The position numbers were made by a program, and so were the translations under genes. Source: Mastigias papua (lineage: Eukaryota; Cnidaria; Scyphozoa; Rhizostomeae; Mastigiidae). From it: a stretch of 64,000 nt of DNA. This document shows, piece by piece, positions 1-61,307 of the stretch. The notes below the pieces were generated by a model. It saw nothing but the letters and a program-made list of their open reading frames with translations, was not told where the DNA came from and made no database searches. The stretch spans positions 10,679,211-10,743,210 of the forward strand of contig OZ025268.1 in assembly GCA_964019165.1 (NCBI GenBank), in the 5' to 3' direction. How positions within the stretch are numbered: the first letter of the stretch is position 1; every line of letters begins with the position of its first letter.

Positions 1-588
1 GGGACAAATTTAATTAGTAAATTATAAATCTATAAAAATTGCCCGTAGATGCTTTGAACGTGTATTTTGAGTCCTGTGTAACTCTGATTTATTTCCATGC
101 AAATTTTTTCACTGGCAGAGGATTTCCACTTCCTGTCAGGATTTCCGTCTTCATTTGAGGTAATATAGCCAGATCTGGGCAAAGGTCATAGTCAAACTAA
201 CTTTATTACCACACGACAATGTCCAATTTATCAGAATTATCAGAGTACGTGATGACGTACCAAGCATTGCCAAAGCTGGGTTTACCAATCCTCGAATTGG
301 CCCCCCTCAAATAAGCCCCATGCTTCAAATTGCTAATACGCCCCACCCTAGATGATGATGAATATATCGGTCAGTTATACATTAACAACAAAATTTTTCG
401 CAGCGACAAAATTTCAGACACTGCCAGATTTCGATGAAAGTTTCTACTGATACTGTTTATCAAATCAGAAATCAGCATCGTGTACACGTGTAATCTAGTC
501 AATACAAATAACATCATCCTCAATCTTATCATCGTTATCTGTATCCCCTGCCATATAGGATAAAAGTATACAAAGAATACCTGGCCTA

Positions 589-2005
589 TTTGTTATGGTT
601 ATACATAAGATGACTGCGCAGTAAAAATAAAGCCATTGCGCAGTAGAAATAAAGCGATTGCGCAGTACCGACAAAGTGGCTGCGCAGCAAAGTAATAAAG
701 TACTGGTGACACTTCTATAACGGGCATTTATTAGAAGTCCCTACCAAGGCGTACAACTGCGTGGGGTCCTGGGGGTCCGGATCCCTGTCCCTGTCTTTCA
801 ATAGTACAAAAGTGCCTTTTTTCTTGGAACAGTTTGTAACTATTTTTTGCATTTCCACCATTAGACTTGAAAGTAACGAAATCTTCAAAATTATTCTGTT
901 TTTAAGTCAAGCCGTAGCAAAGGGGGGCCGGGGAGATGACACTTCTAGAGTTTTGAAGTTTGACTGTTGAAGTTGAAGTGCTCCTGCATAAATGGAGCAC
1001 TCTAACATTTTTTACATCACCTTCCCATTCATCATATTAGGCTGAATTGCAAGCAGATCAGGACTTTTCATCGCAGACGTAGATAGCACGCACACCATAG
1101 ATGCCTTCATTTAATCTCCTGTCTTCACAACTCTTCCTCGCTCACCAATTTGACTTTCACGATATTTCCGAGGATATTTCTCTTAGGGGAAAGTTCATTT
1201 TTAACGTTCCTCAGTGAAAACAACCAGAGATTGTGGACTTGCTTATCTCTAGTACGAAAGAAAGATTCTAACTGAAGAAATAAAATCTAGCATTGGCTTC
1301 TACTCCATGGAAGCCTAAGCGGTGTGAGCTAAGAACTTACTTTCTTCGTCTCTTTCGTTGATTTTTTCCTCGTAGAGGAAAGTCATTGATGTTTTACAGG
1401 TTCGTAGGCAGCGACACAAAGTAGGGAGCATAGTATCACGTTGTGAGATAAAGCAATTATTTGATAAATCTCGAAATACAATCTCATCTTAGAGATTACT
1501 GGGGGCCTACCCGCCCTGCCCCACCAAAGCCTTCGGGTATGTTCTTTAACCACCGTTGATTTGCTTTTCATCCATCAGGTATGACGCCAATTGGGAGGAT
1601 GAAAATTTCAACCAGAACATTTTTCAGTTAACTCTTTACTCTCTATTTTGCTTTTTATTCTAAATTTTTGCGGATACGCGATTGAGCACTATACTAATCA
1701 GCAAAATTTTGCCAATGCCTTTTTGCATTTGAGCCTCTCCGTACTCAGAGCAGCAAATTTCTATAAAGCGGACACTTCCACCAAGTCCCGAGGGTGTCCG
1801 CTTTAGAGAGAGTTGACTGCAATAAGGTGACTGCGCAGTGGAAATATAGTGATATCGTAGTAGAAATAAAGCGATTGCACAGTTGACATGAAGTGAATTG
1901 TGAATAGGGTGATCTGCAAAGTCCCTTCTTTCTACCGCGCAATCATTTTATTTCTACTGCGCAGTCGCTTTATATTTATTGCGCAGGCACCTTATTTATA
2001 ACAAA
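589..2005. mobile_element. Foldback-type element with GCGCAGTAGAAATAAAG arms, 1.4 kb
   Basis: Left arm 589-692 holds four or five units of about 22 bases (TGCGCAGTAGAAATAAAGCG). The right arm 1928-2005 holds the same units in opposite orientation, with a direct-oriented group at 1828-1885. Ends read TTTGTTAT... and ...ATAACAAA. The interior includes a short palindrome with GCGGACAC/GTGTCCGC (1765-1806) and a copy of another dispersed repeat (745-1000). Confidence 0.7.
745..1000 (+). repeat. Dispersed repeat family B, copy 1
   Basis: Shares GGGGGTCCGGATCC..., AAAAGTGCC, TTTTCTTGGA and ACTTGAAAGTAACGAAATC blocks with 42440-42720 and 45475-45745. Lies inside the foldback element 589-2005. Confidence 0.6.
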
Positions 2006-2083
2006 TGAACCATATTTTCTTTTCAGTCTTTTGTCCCGTGTGGCAGGGGGCACATTGGTTTTTCTGTCTGTCTGTTCCCCCAG

Positions 2084-2470
2084 TACGCCCTTTGCGAGAC
2101 CTGGGCTGACCCTGTGGTCAGTGCAGTGATAGCATACAGATTGTTAAAAGAGGTGATCGAGTCGGCTATACTCAATCGACTCTGCTACCCTCTCAAGAGC
2201 AACATGGCATAACTGCTGCTGCTGAAGCTGCTGAACCTACTTTTCACTGAATGGGCCTGGTTGGAAAGTTTACCACAGGACACCAACATCTGCCCCAATT
2301 CTCAATCTCTGCGAAACGAATCACTGTCAACTTAATTAAGGGCAGTGTCTCTCTGTGTCCGCTAACCACAACGAAGTCTCCAGCGATTGGTTAGCATCAT
2401 CATGATCATCATCATTATCATCATTATCATCAATATAATCACTATGATCATGATTATCATCGTTATTTTC
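2084..2470 (+). repeat. SINE-like retroposon with ATC-rich tail, copy 1
   Basis: About 310 bases from TACGCCC to GAAGTCTCC are homologous to 35216-35529 on the other strand (shared GTGATCGAGTCGGCTA-, TCTGCCCCAATTCT- and AAGGGCAGTGTCTCT-like blocks). Both are followed at the same end by an ATC/GAT-rich run (here 2395-2470), which may be the retroposon tail. Confidence 0.7.
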
Positions 2471-2984
2471 ACTTCCTAATCTTAGTTCATTTTCATTATC
2501 GCTCAATAAAATAACTATCGTTGTCTCTAATTGTCTTTTGTTGCAAATTCATAAAATTCTACTTCTGCTAGATGTCTCTCTTCACTTGCTTTCAAGTAAA
2601 GTGAGAAAATATACACCCTTCGCGATTTTATTGCAATGCGGTTCTGTACTATGAAGCTGCTGACTCCAATGGGTCTGGATAGCATGGTAAATACTTAGAA
2701 AACTGTGCCCTGCTTCTCTAGATATTGGTATTATCCGCATATCACTTCATCTGCCAAAATTTTATCTAGCGAAACTTTCTGTGGCTAATGCATGTAAGGA
2801 ACGTATAGTAAGTGGCATGCTCGGTCTAATCTAAAAGAAAGCCGTCCCGACTTTTTAATCTTGTGGTCTTCATGGAATAACTCAACAAGAAAGATGTTTT
2901 CACTGAGAGAAGTTTCTAACTTGAAGCAAACAAGATTTTAAAGGACGTGTTATAAATATAACATCATTGTCAAATAATCTAGAG

Positions 2985-3207
2985 CACATGTATCAAACAC
3001 AAGGCCCGCGGGCCAAATGTGGCCCGCCTCGTCATTTTATGTGGCCCGCAAGAGCTTGTGTGTGATTGCGTCACTGACTTGAATACTTAATATAAAGAGA
3101 AGCAGTTATCTAGCAAAACAATAAGGCATATTTTCAATTCATCTGGCTCTTTGAGGCCAACCATACTGCTGATGTGGCCCTCGGTGAAAACGAGTTTGAC
3201 ACCCCTG
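2985..3207. mobile_element. hAT-type MITE with 8-bp target-site duplication
   Basis: 223 bases bounded by imperfect inverted ends (CACATGTATCAAAC / GTTTGACACCCCTG) and by the 8-base direct repeat ATCTAGAG at 2977-2984 and 3208-3215. Inside are repeated GGCCCGCGGGCC/GTGGCCCGC blocks typical of the animal hAT family with CAGGGGTGTCAAAC ends. No transposase, so non-autonomous. Confidence 0.88.
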
Positions 3208-3215
3208 ATCTAGAG

Positions 3216-5550
3216 CATATGATGTGTGCGTGTGCGTGTGCGTGTGACATAGCACCCTGTATCCACATAGCTTACAGAGTATGACAGTTATGCGGATACC
3301 AAACAGGTATTTATAGCTTTTCGTTCTAATCAAGAAGACAGATTTAAACCTCAACTAATTTCTCAGGGCTCTTTCTTTCCTGTTGTTGTATCATTCTTTA
3401 CCCAAAATTAAATCAATCTGGTCCTCTGTTCAGTCAAACTTGCCAAAAATATTTTCAACTTTGCAGGTTGATTCATCAACAATAACTTCGTACCAGGATA
3501 AGCCTCTCAAAATGGGACATTTCTTCCTCCCCTGATTGTAGATTTTGCCTGATGCCCGAGTCTCTCCTTCATGTTGCTGCAGGAAGTAACGTTTACATTA
3601 GCGAAGGTAGTTTCATATGATTCTGTACTTCAGTTTATTGCTTCGACCTTCCAAGCCATTGAGGGACCATCATTGTTCGCTGATCTTCCAGGCTATGTAA
3701 GTCCCTTAGCAACCAACCGGACATAGCTCAAGACCGGACCTGTTCTTAAAGATCCATAATAAGTTTCTACATATTCTTGAACATATTGGTTATGAAACAA
3801 ACCTTGGAAAAATCATAACAAGTAAAGATAGGAAATTTCGCAATTGACGATGAAACTATGGCATCAATATAATAAAGTTAAAAGTATAACCTTTCTTTAA
3901 CCACAATAGGAGTATTTTTGTCACTTCCAACAGATTTCATAAAGATGCTTAATAAAGACAGAATTTCATCATAAGAAAATTATCCACCATCGCTATCAGG
4001 TCTACCTATTACAGGAAAAGAGGAAAAGGAAAATTTTTTGCAGAAGAGGAAAAGACCTGACTAGGCCGGGAGTAATGACATTGTATATGGGCTACATTTG
4101 TAACGCAACTAGCGAATTGTTGACTCAAATCAAGACCGGAAAGAATTCGGAGAAAAAATTGCAAAAACTGAATGAGAAATGATAAAAGAGAAAATAAAAA
4201 AATACTCTACTGCTACAGCGTGCATCAGAATGCACGGTAAACGTCAAAAGTACAATGATAATTCTCTCAAAAGACAATAACTGTGCTTAAATGGATACAA
4301 TAAATACGCCATTATTAAAAATGTCCAAAAGAAATATATGAACATATCTACTAATATTCATCACTAATCAATTTTGTACTCAATTTGCAAATTAATCTAT
4401 TTGGATTTAGAAAATCCACTTTTCAACATGGGCAAATTTTATGGATAGCTCAGAGGTACCAGTGTCTAAAGAATGTATAAATTGTAGACTTAGAACAAAG
4501 TGTTATGCAGTACTAAGGGAGGACTCTTTAATATACTAAACGAAAACTAATGAGAATAATAGCTCTGGCCTATTTTCTACAAAGTTCCCTGGATCCTGAG
4601 GCCTGATGTAACTTACCCCCATGCCACTCAGTTGTACTGTTTATATTCCAATGCTTGGCATTCCTGAAGAATGCAATCCTTTTAACGAAATCACTATAAC
4701 TAATTGTTACTTTTCTACTCTTTTTATGAATAAAAATGAATCGCGTGGATAAACAACCAAGATCCAGAACTTATCTACAAGTAAACTTCACATTTCAGTA
4801 AGTTCAGCCAATAGTCTTCTCAAATTTCCGTGCTTTCAACAAAAAAAGCAGGCCAGGCAATGATGTCTGTAAGCGCCGAAGGAACGGCTCATTAACTACA
4901 CACATTTCCTTTGATTACATTAAAGAGGCCACCATTTCGGTTAATTTTAGCAAGAAAAGAAGCGTCGTATATTTAATGTTAATAATGCATTGCTACAGTT
5001 ATCAAAATCTGATCAAAACCAACTATGTACAAGATACAATTAATCTAAGCTGTCCCTTTCAACGAAAATTGTCTTCATTATATCAGAGTGTTGATGAGCA
5101 TAGCTCCTTGGCGTCACTGTACAAGTGAGAATTGAAATTCAAGGCCTAAGCTTTACCATACGGCGATTAACTGAACGAGGTCCAAACCATAAGATAAAAT
5201 TGCTCTACGAACTAAAATGAGCCACTCTATGACGTGGTGGATCTTTCAAGGAATTATTCTCTCTAGAACGCAAATTGGTAAGAGAGAAAACACAAATCAC
5301 CGACTGAAAACAGGTACATACACATCGGCCACAAGCAAACAAACTCCAATTCTATAACATTATGAGGTACAAAGATGCAGCACCGGCTGGATCCTCAATT
5401 TGGGATGAAATACGCACTACCTCTGATATGATTATTTTTCTTGTTGGACAGCCACCATATTCTGCAGGTAGGTACTACTATCGGCCATTCTTCATAGAAC
5501 GATCACGAGTACTCACTCACCAAGTCAAAGCTAAAAACATATCACCATCG
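3216..5550. other. 3' flank of the HDAC gene, no gene seen
   Basis: AT-rich DNA downstream of the HDAC stop; it must contain the 3' UTR, but I could not fix a polyadenylation signal. A short GTGTGC repeat is at 3223-3247. No long open frame or RNA gene is visible. The stretch 2471-2976, before the hAT element, is equally empty. Confidence 0.6.
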
Positions 5551-54826
<49,276 letters not shown>

Positions 54827-57800
54827 CTGAAACATGAAAAAGAAATACTTAAATCATCATGAAAAGTTGATCATAATGCAACTTGTCAATAAAAAAACGT
54901 TCCATGGCTTTATATCAGAGCAGATGCAACTCTGACAGAAATAACTGGTTTGTAGTATCGTTCAATCGCATAAACGATAAAAGTAAATAGCAAGAACAAA
55001 TAGTTGTCAACTTTGAACTAAAACGGGATATTTACTATCCAAATGATAGCTTAAGACAGCTAAAAAAAAAATCAAGAGGTCAATTGCCTTTCGGGCGAAG
55101 AAAACAAAATCCCTGCAGCAGATAGTTCCATTTTATCTCATAAACCGCTTTGAGATGTTCCCGTTGACCAAAGTTGGCATAAAGAAAGGAAGCTGCAGCA
55201 AGGTCTAGCAGTGAGATTAATATGTTCAGACAATCCAATTCAAAGCGACTCTTATTCACCTAGGTAGCCTACAAACAATAACAAAAATGAATTCAAAATC
55301 ATCTATTGATTACGGATCTATTAATAGAACCAAGGAACGAAATTAATGAACTTCTTTACAACAACATCTAGCAAGACAAGACATCTTTTCCAAACAACAA
55401 AGTCAAACAATAAGAGATCTTGCACACCTTTGCAAGCTCTCATAAACAAATTAACGTCTCTTGGGTATGACTAAATGGAAAATCTCCTGAATGCCTGAAT
55501 CCTACGAATAACTGTAATGACTTCCAAGGAATCATCCCTTCTGCTAATCATAAATTTCGACCAGCTTTACAAAAACTGAGCAGACATTTGATATTGGATA
55601 GGTGTATATTCATAGAAAATTACAAATTGAAAAATGAGCTATATCAAAGTTTTACAGTTTCCTTGATTAAAGGAAATCTACCAACTTGTTTTGATTCGAG
55701 TGGCCTACTAGGTCAGAAAACATTATATCTGAGCACCTTCGTATATTTCAAGTACACGTGTTCTTCATAAGAAAGTGGTTTATAAGAAAGCAATGCTCGG
55801 CTGCTCAAAAAGTTAAGAAGTTCAGCACTGGACTTTTGAGGACTTGAACAGTTGATAAGATGATACACAGTTGAAATTTCAATTTCACACAGGCTCGTCA
55901 TCTCTTCTGTTAAATTTTCAGAGATTTCATATGAAAATCTACTTACTCTAGTATTGTGTTTGGGTAGTGCCTATCTGTCTGCGTAACATTGCAGTGTTAC
56001 ACAAACTCGAATATTCTCGTCAAGAAAGTCTTACGAAAGTTTCAGTACTGAAATCATGAAAAAGTAAGAAAGTTACTGAATTGGGTGAAAAACATGTCTT
56101 ATAACGTGCATTCACTAGGACGCGTTGGAAAACTACCAGCAAGCTTGTATCACATAAAATAAACACATAAATACTCATATTGTATGCGAGAAATTTGAAA
56201 ATATTAAACACGATTGAATAAATGAACTGTAACTTTTCTTGTCAACTAAGTTGCAGTTTCATATCTTGCATGATAGTATGATAGTTGAAGTGTACATAAA
56301 ACTCCAAATAACTTTATATTAGCAAATTCCTGAAACTGATAAATTGCGACAAAATGTGGTGGCACACTTGAAAATGTTTTATTTCGAGGCCGCTAGCTTC
56401 AACAAACAATTGATTCATTACTAATTATTCTAGAAATTTGGAGATCTTTTGCATGCCATCCTACATACTTCAAAGATGAAACCATAGAGCAAAACCTGAG
56501 GCCCCCAAATCATAGTTATATCCACTTCTCTACAAGCAGCTATGACTGGCACAAACACCTGCAAAATGCAATTCCACTAGAATAATGTTAATTTGAGTAT
56601 AAGCAGGATGCAAAATGAACTTTTGTTAGACATGAATGTGCTGCTGGACACAAAATGAAACTGCAGCCTACTGCACAACAGATATTAGTGTCTACTGCTG
56701 GTACAAAATTTCTAGTCTCTAGGAGAAACATATTGATATGATGCTTACAGTCACTACACAGGTCGGCTTTATTTCTAAGAAAAATAGCTGCTTCCGATCC
56801 TGCATTTAAGATAAAAGGGGACAACAACTATTTCACTTTCAAAATGATATAATAAAAAAGGCCTAAGTCCATAAACATCAGATTACAATGACTTTGACTG
56901 AAAATCGCTTTCCATTCGTTTTATGGTCTAAATAAATAACAACCGGTTAAAAGTTCTAGCATGCAAAGTGCTCTTCATAATCTAACAGACCTAGTCAATA
57001 TGCTAACACTTGAATACATACCTCAAAGATAAAAGGAAAAGAAGTTTGAGAAGCTTCATGCATTTATATTAACGAAAACTCTAACATTACTTATTGATAA
57101 CAGCCAGTGTATAGTCTCAACCTACAGCACAGAAACAGTTATTGTCAAAATAAACAAAAAATAACTTTCGCCCGCTGGCGCTGCAACAAAACTATCATAG
57201 GACCGTGAGAAACGATGCAAGATATCAAGCATAATAAACTAGGCTACAGGGAGGCTTAGGACGCAGAGATTATGCTGAGAAATGATCTGATATATTTTTG
57301 GAAAACCCATGGCGAAATTATCAGACAGTTATTTAGTGGTATTCATCACCCATCCAGCATTCTCCGGCCAATTATATCCCATAGTTTGCGACCTGTTCAT
57401 CCACAACGGCTCGCAGCTAGCAGCACTACCCTAAACAATGACCGTACTTCGGGGTTTCCCGGCAATAAAAACATCGTTATCCGAATTGCTGTTAAAATCA
57501 TAAATAATTACATCGATGGTATCAATAAAGCGAACAACTGTATTTCAGATATTGTTAAATAAATACACCATTAAAATTCTTTACAAATTACGTGTACAGT
57601 AGTCGGGGTTAGAAGGTCTCTGTATGCAAACAAATTAAGATGTGAGAGAATAGCAAACTGATAAACAATTAGAAGACGATGCAATTTCACTGAACGAGTT
57701 CGATGCTATTAAGGCTATAACAGACTAGTACATTAGCACATACTTAGATACAAATAACCATTAAAAAAAAGACAAAATACCAACCATATAAAATAGTCTC

Positions 57801-58792
57801 ATTGTTCAATCTTGAACATCGACTTTAATCGCTGATGAGCAAAAGAGTGATCAAGGTAGGCCTTATATTGCCAATCTGATTGTAATTACAACACCTATCT
57901 CCATAGTTCCGTCGGCTGCAATATATAATAGTTTGCAAACAAGGAACATCGTGAATAGAATATCAGCGAGTGCGTCTTTAAAGAACAGTGGCCAAATATG
58001 ACCACCCTTTTTAGGTTCGTTCTTTGTATCTATAAATAGACCTATTTACATATCTATTGAGCGTGTACTCAGACCATAATCACAGGACAAAAAATTTGAA
58101 AGTAACAAAACGTTAATAATCTCATTTTTATGCATAATCAGGATGAAAACAACGCTTTCTCAATCGCTCCTTCAAATATTAATCAACTTACGGCTTACAC
58201 ATTTCCTTATCCAGCAAGTCCATGTCTTCCTCGTTAAATGCGGTTTTTTATTCTGTGAGTCAAAGACAATAGAAGCGCCTTCGGATAGCTCACGAGAAGT
58301 CAAAAATAACTCTTGTCGTGTAGTTTAAAAATAACTAGCCAATGGAATAAAGTTAATTAAGCACGATCTATTGGCAGCCCACTCTGGTAACAAATGACGA
58401 TTATGATAATAAATGTGGCCGGTATCTCTTCTAAAATTGTCTCAGTCTATCAAATACCCTCGTATAACACGCATCCAAAAGCCAGACCATCTACTCCCTG
58501 AATACGCGAACTATATACTAATGTTTTTATTAAAATAATATTTCAGGAAATTATGGGCTTAAAAATGATACATTCTCTCTGCAATTTTTATGTCATGAAA
58601 TCAGGTACGAAGAGGATTAACGTGTGTGCTAACAAAGGACACTGACCTAAAATAGCACGGAAATAAGAAATTAAAAGTATTTTCATTTAGGAAGAGATGA
58701 AACTTTGTGGTCTAAGTGTATAACATCTTTACAAATTTACAGTATTGTGGCTTAAAAGGAAGTTGAAAACGGTTGGTGGTTGATTTTGATCC
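54827..58792 (-). other. Upstream intron / 5' region of the HDAC gene
   Basis: No glutamine-rich exon was found. Two exon-like candidates, near 56500-56565 and 58192-58223, do not fit the frame of the known exons. Family A copy 3 is here. Confidence 0.55.
55800..56090 (+). repeat. Dispersed repeat family A, copy 3
   Basis: The most complete copy: GCTCAAAAAGTTAAGAAGTT at the start, GTGCCTATCTGTCTGCGTAA in the middle, GTTTCAGTACTGAAATCATG at the end. Confidence 0.7.
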
Positions 58793-60421
58793 CAGTTACA
58801 CGGTACCGGATAGCTTCTTATCGGACAACTATTTATACCAGATAGGCCTTTCAGTTACGCGGTACCTTCCTAACCGATACACATTCCATTGGCCATCCGG
58901 TACAAAAAGTGCTCCGCATTGGAAGTGATAAAAAATGCATCCGATACACTCTGGTACCATGTAATCACGCTTTACGGGACTATCCGCTACACTTTCTCCA
59001 CCTGAAACACTTTGGTGACTACTCAGTTGCTATGGTGATCTCCGCAGGATAGGGAAAACAAAGGAATGGGCCTCGCAGTGCGAAGTAGTTCTGGTGCCCT
59101 GTAGCTGGAAACGTAACAGTCACAAAAAGCTATCTGGTACCGTGTCACCCAGGGGGGGACTCATATACATTTAGGATAGGGGTGTTCAGGCTACTTTTTT
59201 GTGTTTAAAATTTGAGCGAAAGTTATTTTTTTGGGTCAGCAAATTATACACTTACTGTTTTGAGTTATGAGAAACCGAATTACTTCTTTGGGTCTTGAAT
59301 GTGAGAACAGTTTAAGAAATAGAGAAAAGTATGGTCTGCATGCAAGCATGATTTACTTTTCACCAATTGCAGATGAAAACTTCATAATGACAAGAGTATT
59401 CAGAATGATATAAGGAACTCCCACAAAGCTAACAGCTGGCTGAGTCAAAAAAGAGTCCTGTATATTTGATTTCTATGTGTCCATATTTGTAGCTGAAAGA
59501 ATACTTTAAAAATTTGTATCCTTTTCAAGTTATATGCTCAAGTCTTGAAGTTGCCTGCGAAGCTAAACCAACTAGCAAAATGGAATGTATATTCGACAAA
59601 CTTTTTCAGCTACACATAAACCTTTCAATAAACATGATTGAATCACGTGGTTTTGATTTCCTACTGATAGAACACATGGAACCTTTCTTGACTCATCCAT
59701 TATTTATGGTTCTATACGCCTCATAAAATGTTAGAATGCTATTAAAAACCTTCCTACCCTGGGTACCAGGCTCTGCTTCCCGGGGTAAAACTTCAAAGTA
59801 CGAGGAAAATATGAAATAAACTGATTCTTTTTTGAGGGTTCTTCTGTGGACAATAGTGAACAATTTCAAGTTTTAGGGCAGCATACAAACAAGGAATCAA
59901 TATCTCGTTATTCTTCCTTCCTTGATCAACTTCTAGTTTCTCCAGGTTTTGGTTTTGAATCAAAAACAGCAGTCAACAGTCTTCACGGCACTCTCACTCC
60001 ATCAAAAGCCCATCAAAAGCTCAACATATAAACGACACAAACATGGCCCTAACTAGCTGCAAGAGACAGGCTATAAAATTTGAAAGGTCTTTAGCAAAAA
60101 TGCGAAAGTGACACTACAAGAGTAGATAAATTGTGTATCTTTGATAAATGTAGTATACCTGCTTCTGTGCTGTGTATATGATCTCCCGATCATCTATGGA
60201 ACAAACTTCCTTTGTTATTTTCTTGGGTGTGCAAGGCCGGGAAGATTATTTTTTGGTTAATTTCTAGTCTAGAAATTCCTTTTTTGGGCTGATGGCTCGC
60301 ACCCCAGCCTGAGCACCCCTATCCTAAATATAGATGAGTACCCCCTGGGCCGTTTCACCAACACAATATCCGAACAGAAATTATTAACCGATGCAAAAAG
60401 CTATCCGGTACTGTGTAACTG
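58793..60421. mobile_element. Nested inverted-repeat elements
   Basis: The end motif CAGTTACACGGTACCGGATA at 58793 has inverted partners at about 59125-59150 and at 60398-60421. Between the two right partners lies another element, 59148-60349, with 36-base inverted ends (CCCAGGGGG...TAGGATAGGGGTG). The simplest reading is one MITE interrupted by insertion of the second, or two tandem relatives. No transposase seen. Confidence 0.75.
59148..60349. mobile_element. Inner element with CCCAGGGGG...ACTCAT inverted ends
   Basis: Ends 59148-59184 and 60314-60349 are inverted repeats with a few mismatches. The interior has only short open frames without recognisable domains. No target duplication could be fixed. 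Confidence 0.7.
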
Positions 60422-60739
60422 AGGCCTTTGCTTGCCCTAAATGACCGTACTTGGTTGATTCAGTTCTTTTTCACGCAAACACAAACGTATTTGCATTAAG
60501 TAGTTCCCAGACTCCGTGCAGTTCAAAAGTGCTGTCCGGTTCAAAATCGAAACGTTAATATGTGGACATTCTAGTAACGATAAACCACCAGAAACGATTC
60601 TTGAGTAATCATTTATTTCTTTTGAATACCCAAATGACTAATATCTTTGAAAATTACTGGCCCGAATCTTAATAACCCCCCTGCATTCATCACCCTATAC
60701 ACGTTTTTTGTAGGAAAGTGAATTATTGGGAAGTGGCAT

Positions 60740-61000
60740 TCGACTGCTCGAAGAGTTAAGAAAGTTCAATAATGGATTTTTGAGACCAAAAAATCCATAC
60801 ACATTTGACATTTTAATTTCCATGCAATCCCATTATCTCTTGTAATTAATTTGTATACATTTTCTGTGCTCATCTATGTATTCTGTGCTCATCTATGTAT
60901 TAGTGTTACATGAATCCAAGCATTCTTTCTAAGAATGTCGGAAGACAGTTCTAGTACTGAAATCATCATAAAGCTAAGAAAGTTTTAATACTGGAGCAAG
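60740..61000 (+). repeat. Dispersed repeat family A, copy 4
   Basis: Diverged copy with GCTCGAAGAGTTAAGAAAGT at the start and TAGTACTGAAATCATCATAA near the end. Confidence 0.65.
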
Positions 61001-61307
61001 AAAAACCTTTATAAACCTGTAAAAAACATATCATAAAGGTCTAATGCAGGATAAACAGAACTTTTGACACCGTGGAGACAAAAACGTCTTGTCAGGAAAA
61101 CTATGTTTCCTTATGTTGGAGAAAGATTCAAGTAGCTTATATTACAAAAAGCATACAAATGTGCTGAAAAAGTGATCTGAAGTAATGCGAGGTCAAATGA
61201 TCTGCGACACTGCCATAATAAAGTAGCGCACCATTGAAACTGGAGAATGAATATTAACTGACTTAAAATAAAGACAGCACCTACTACCCCATTCTTATGG
61301 TGGAACG

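Noticed and set aside
56480..56565. Minus-strand exon-like frame VFVPVIAACREVDITMIWGP
   Set aside because: Weak donor, no family match and no way to link it in frame to HDAC.
58192..58223. Possible first coding exon starting MDLLDKEMCKP with donor GTAAGTT on the HDAC strand
   Set aside because: Ends in phase 2 and cannot join the phase-0 exon at 54826 without an unseen exon; no similarity to class IIa N-termini.
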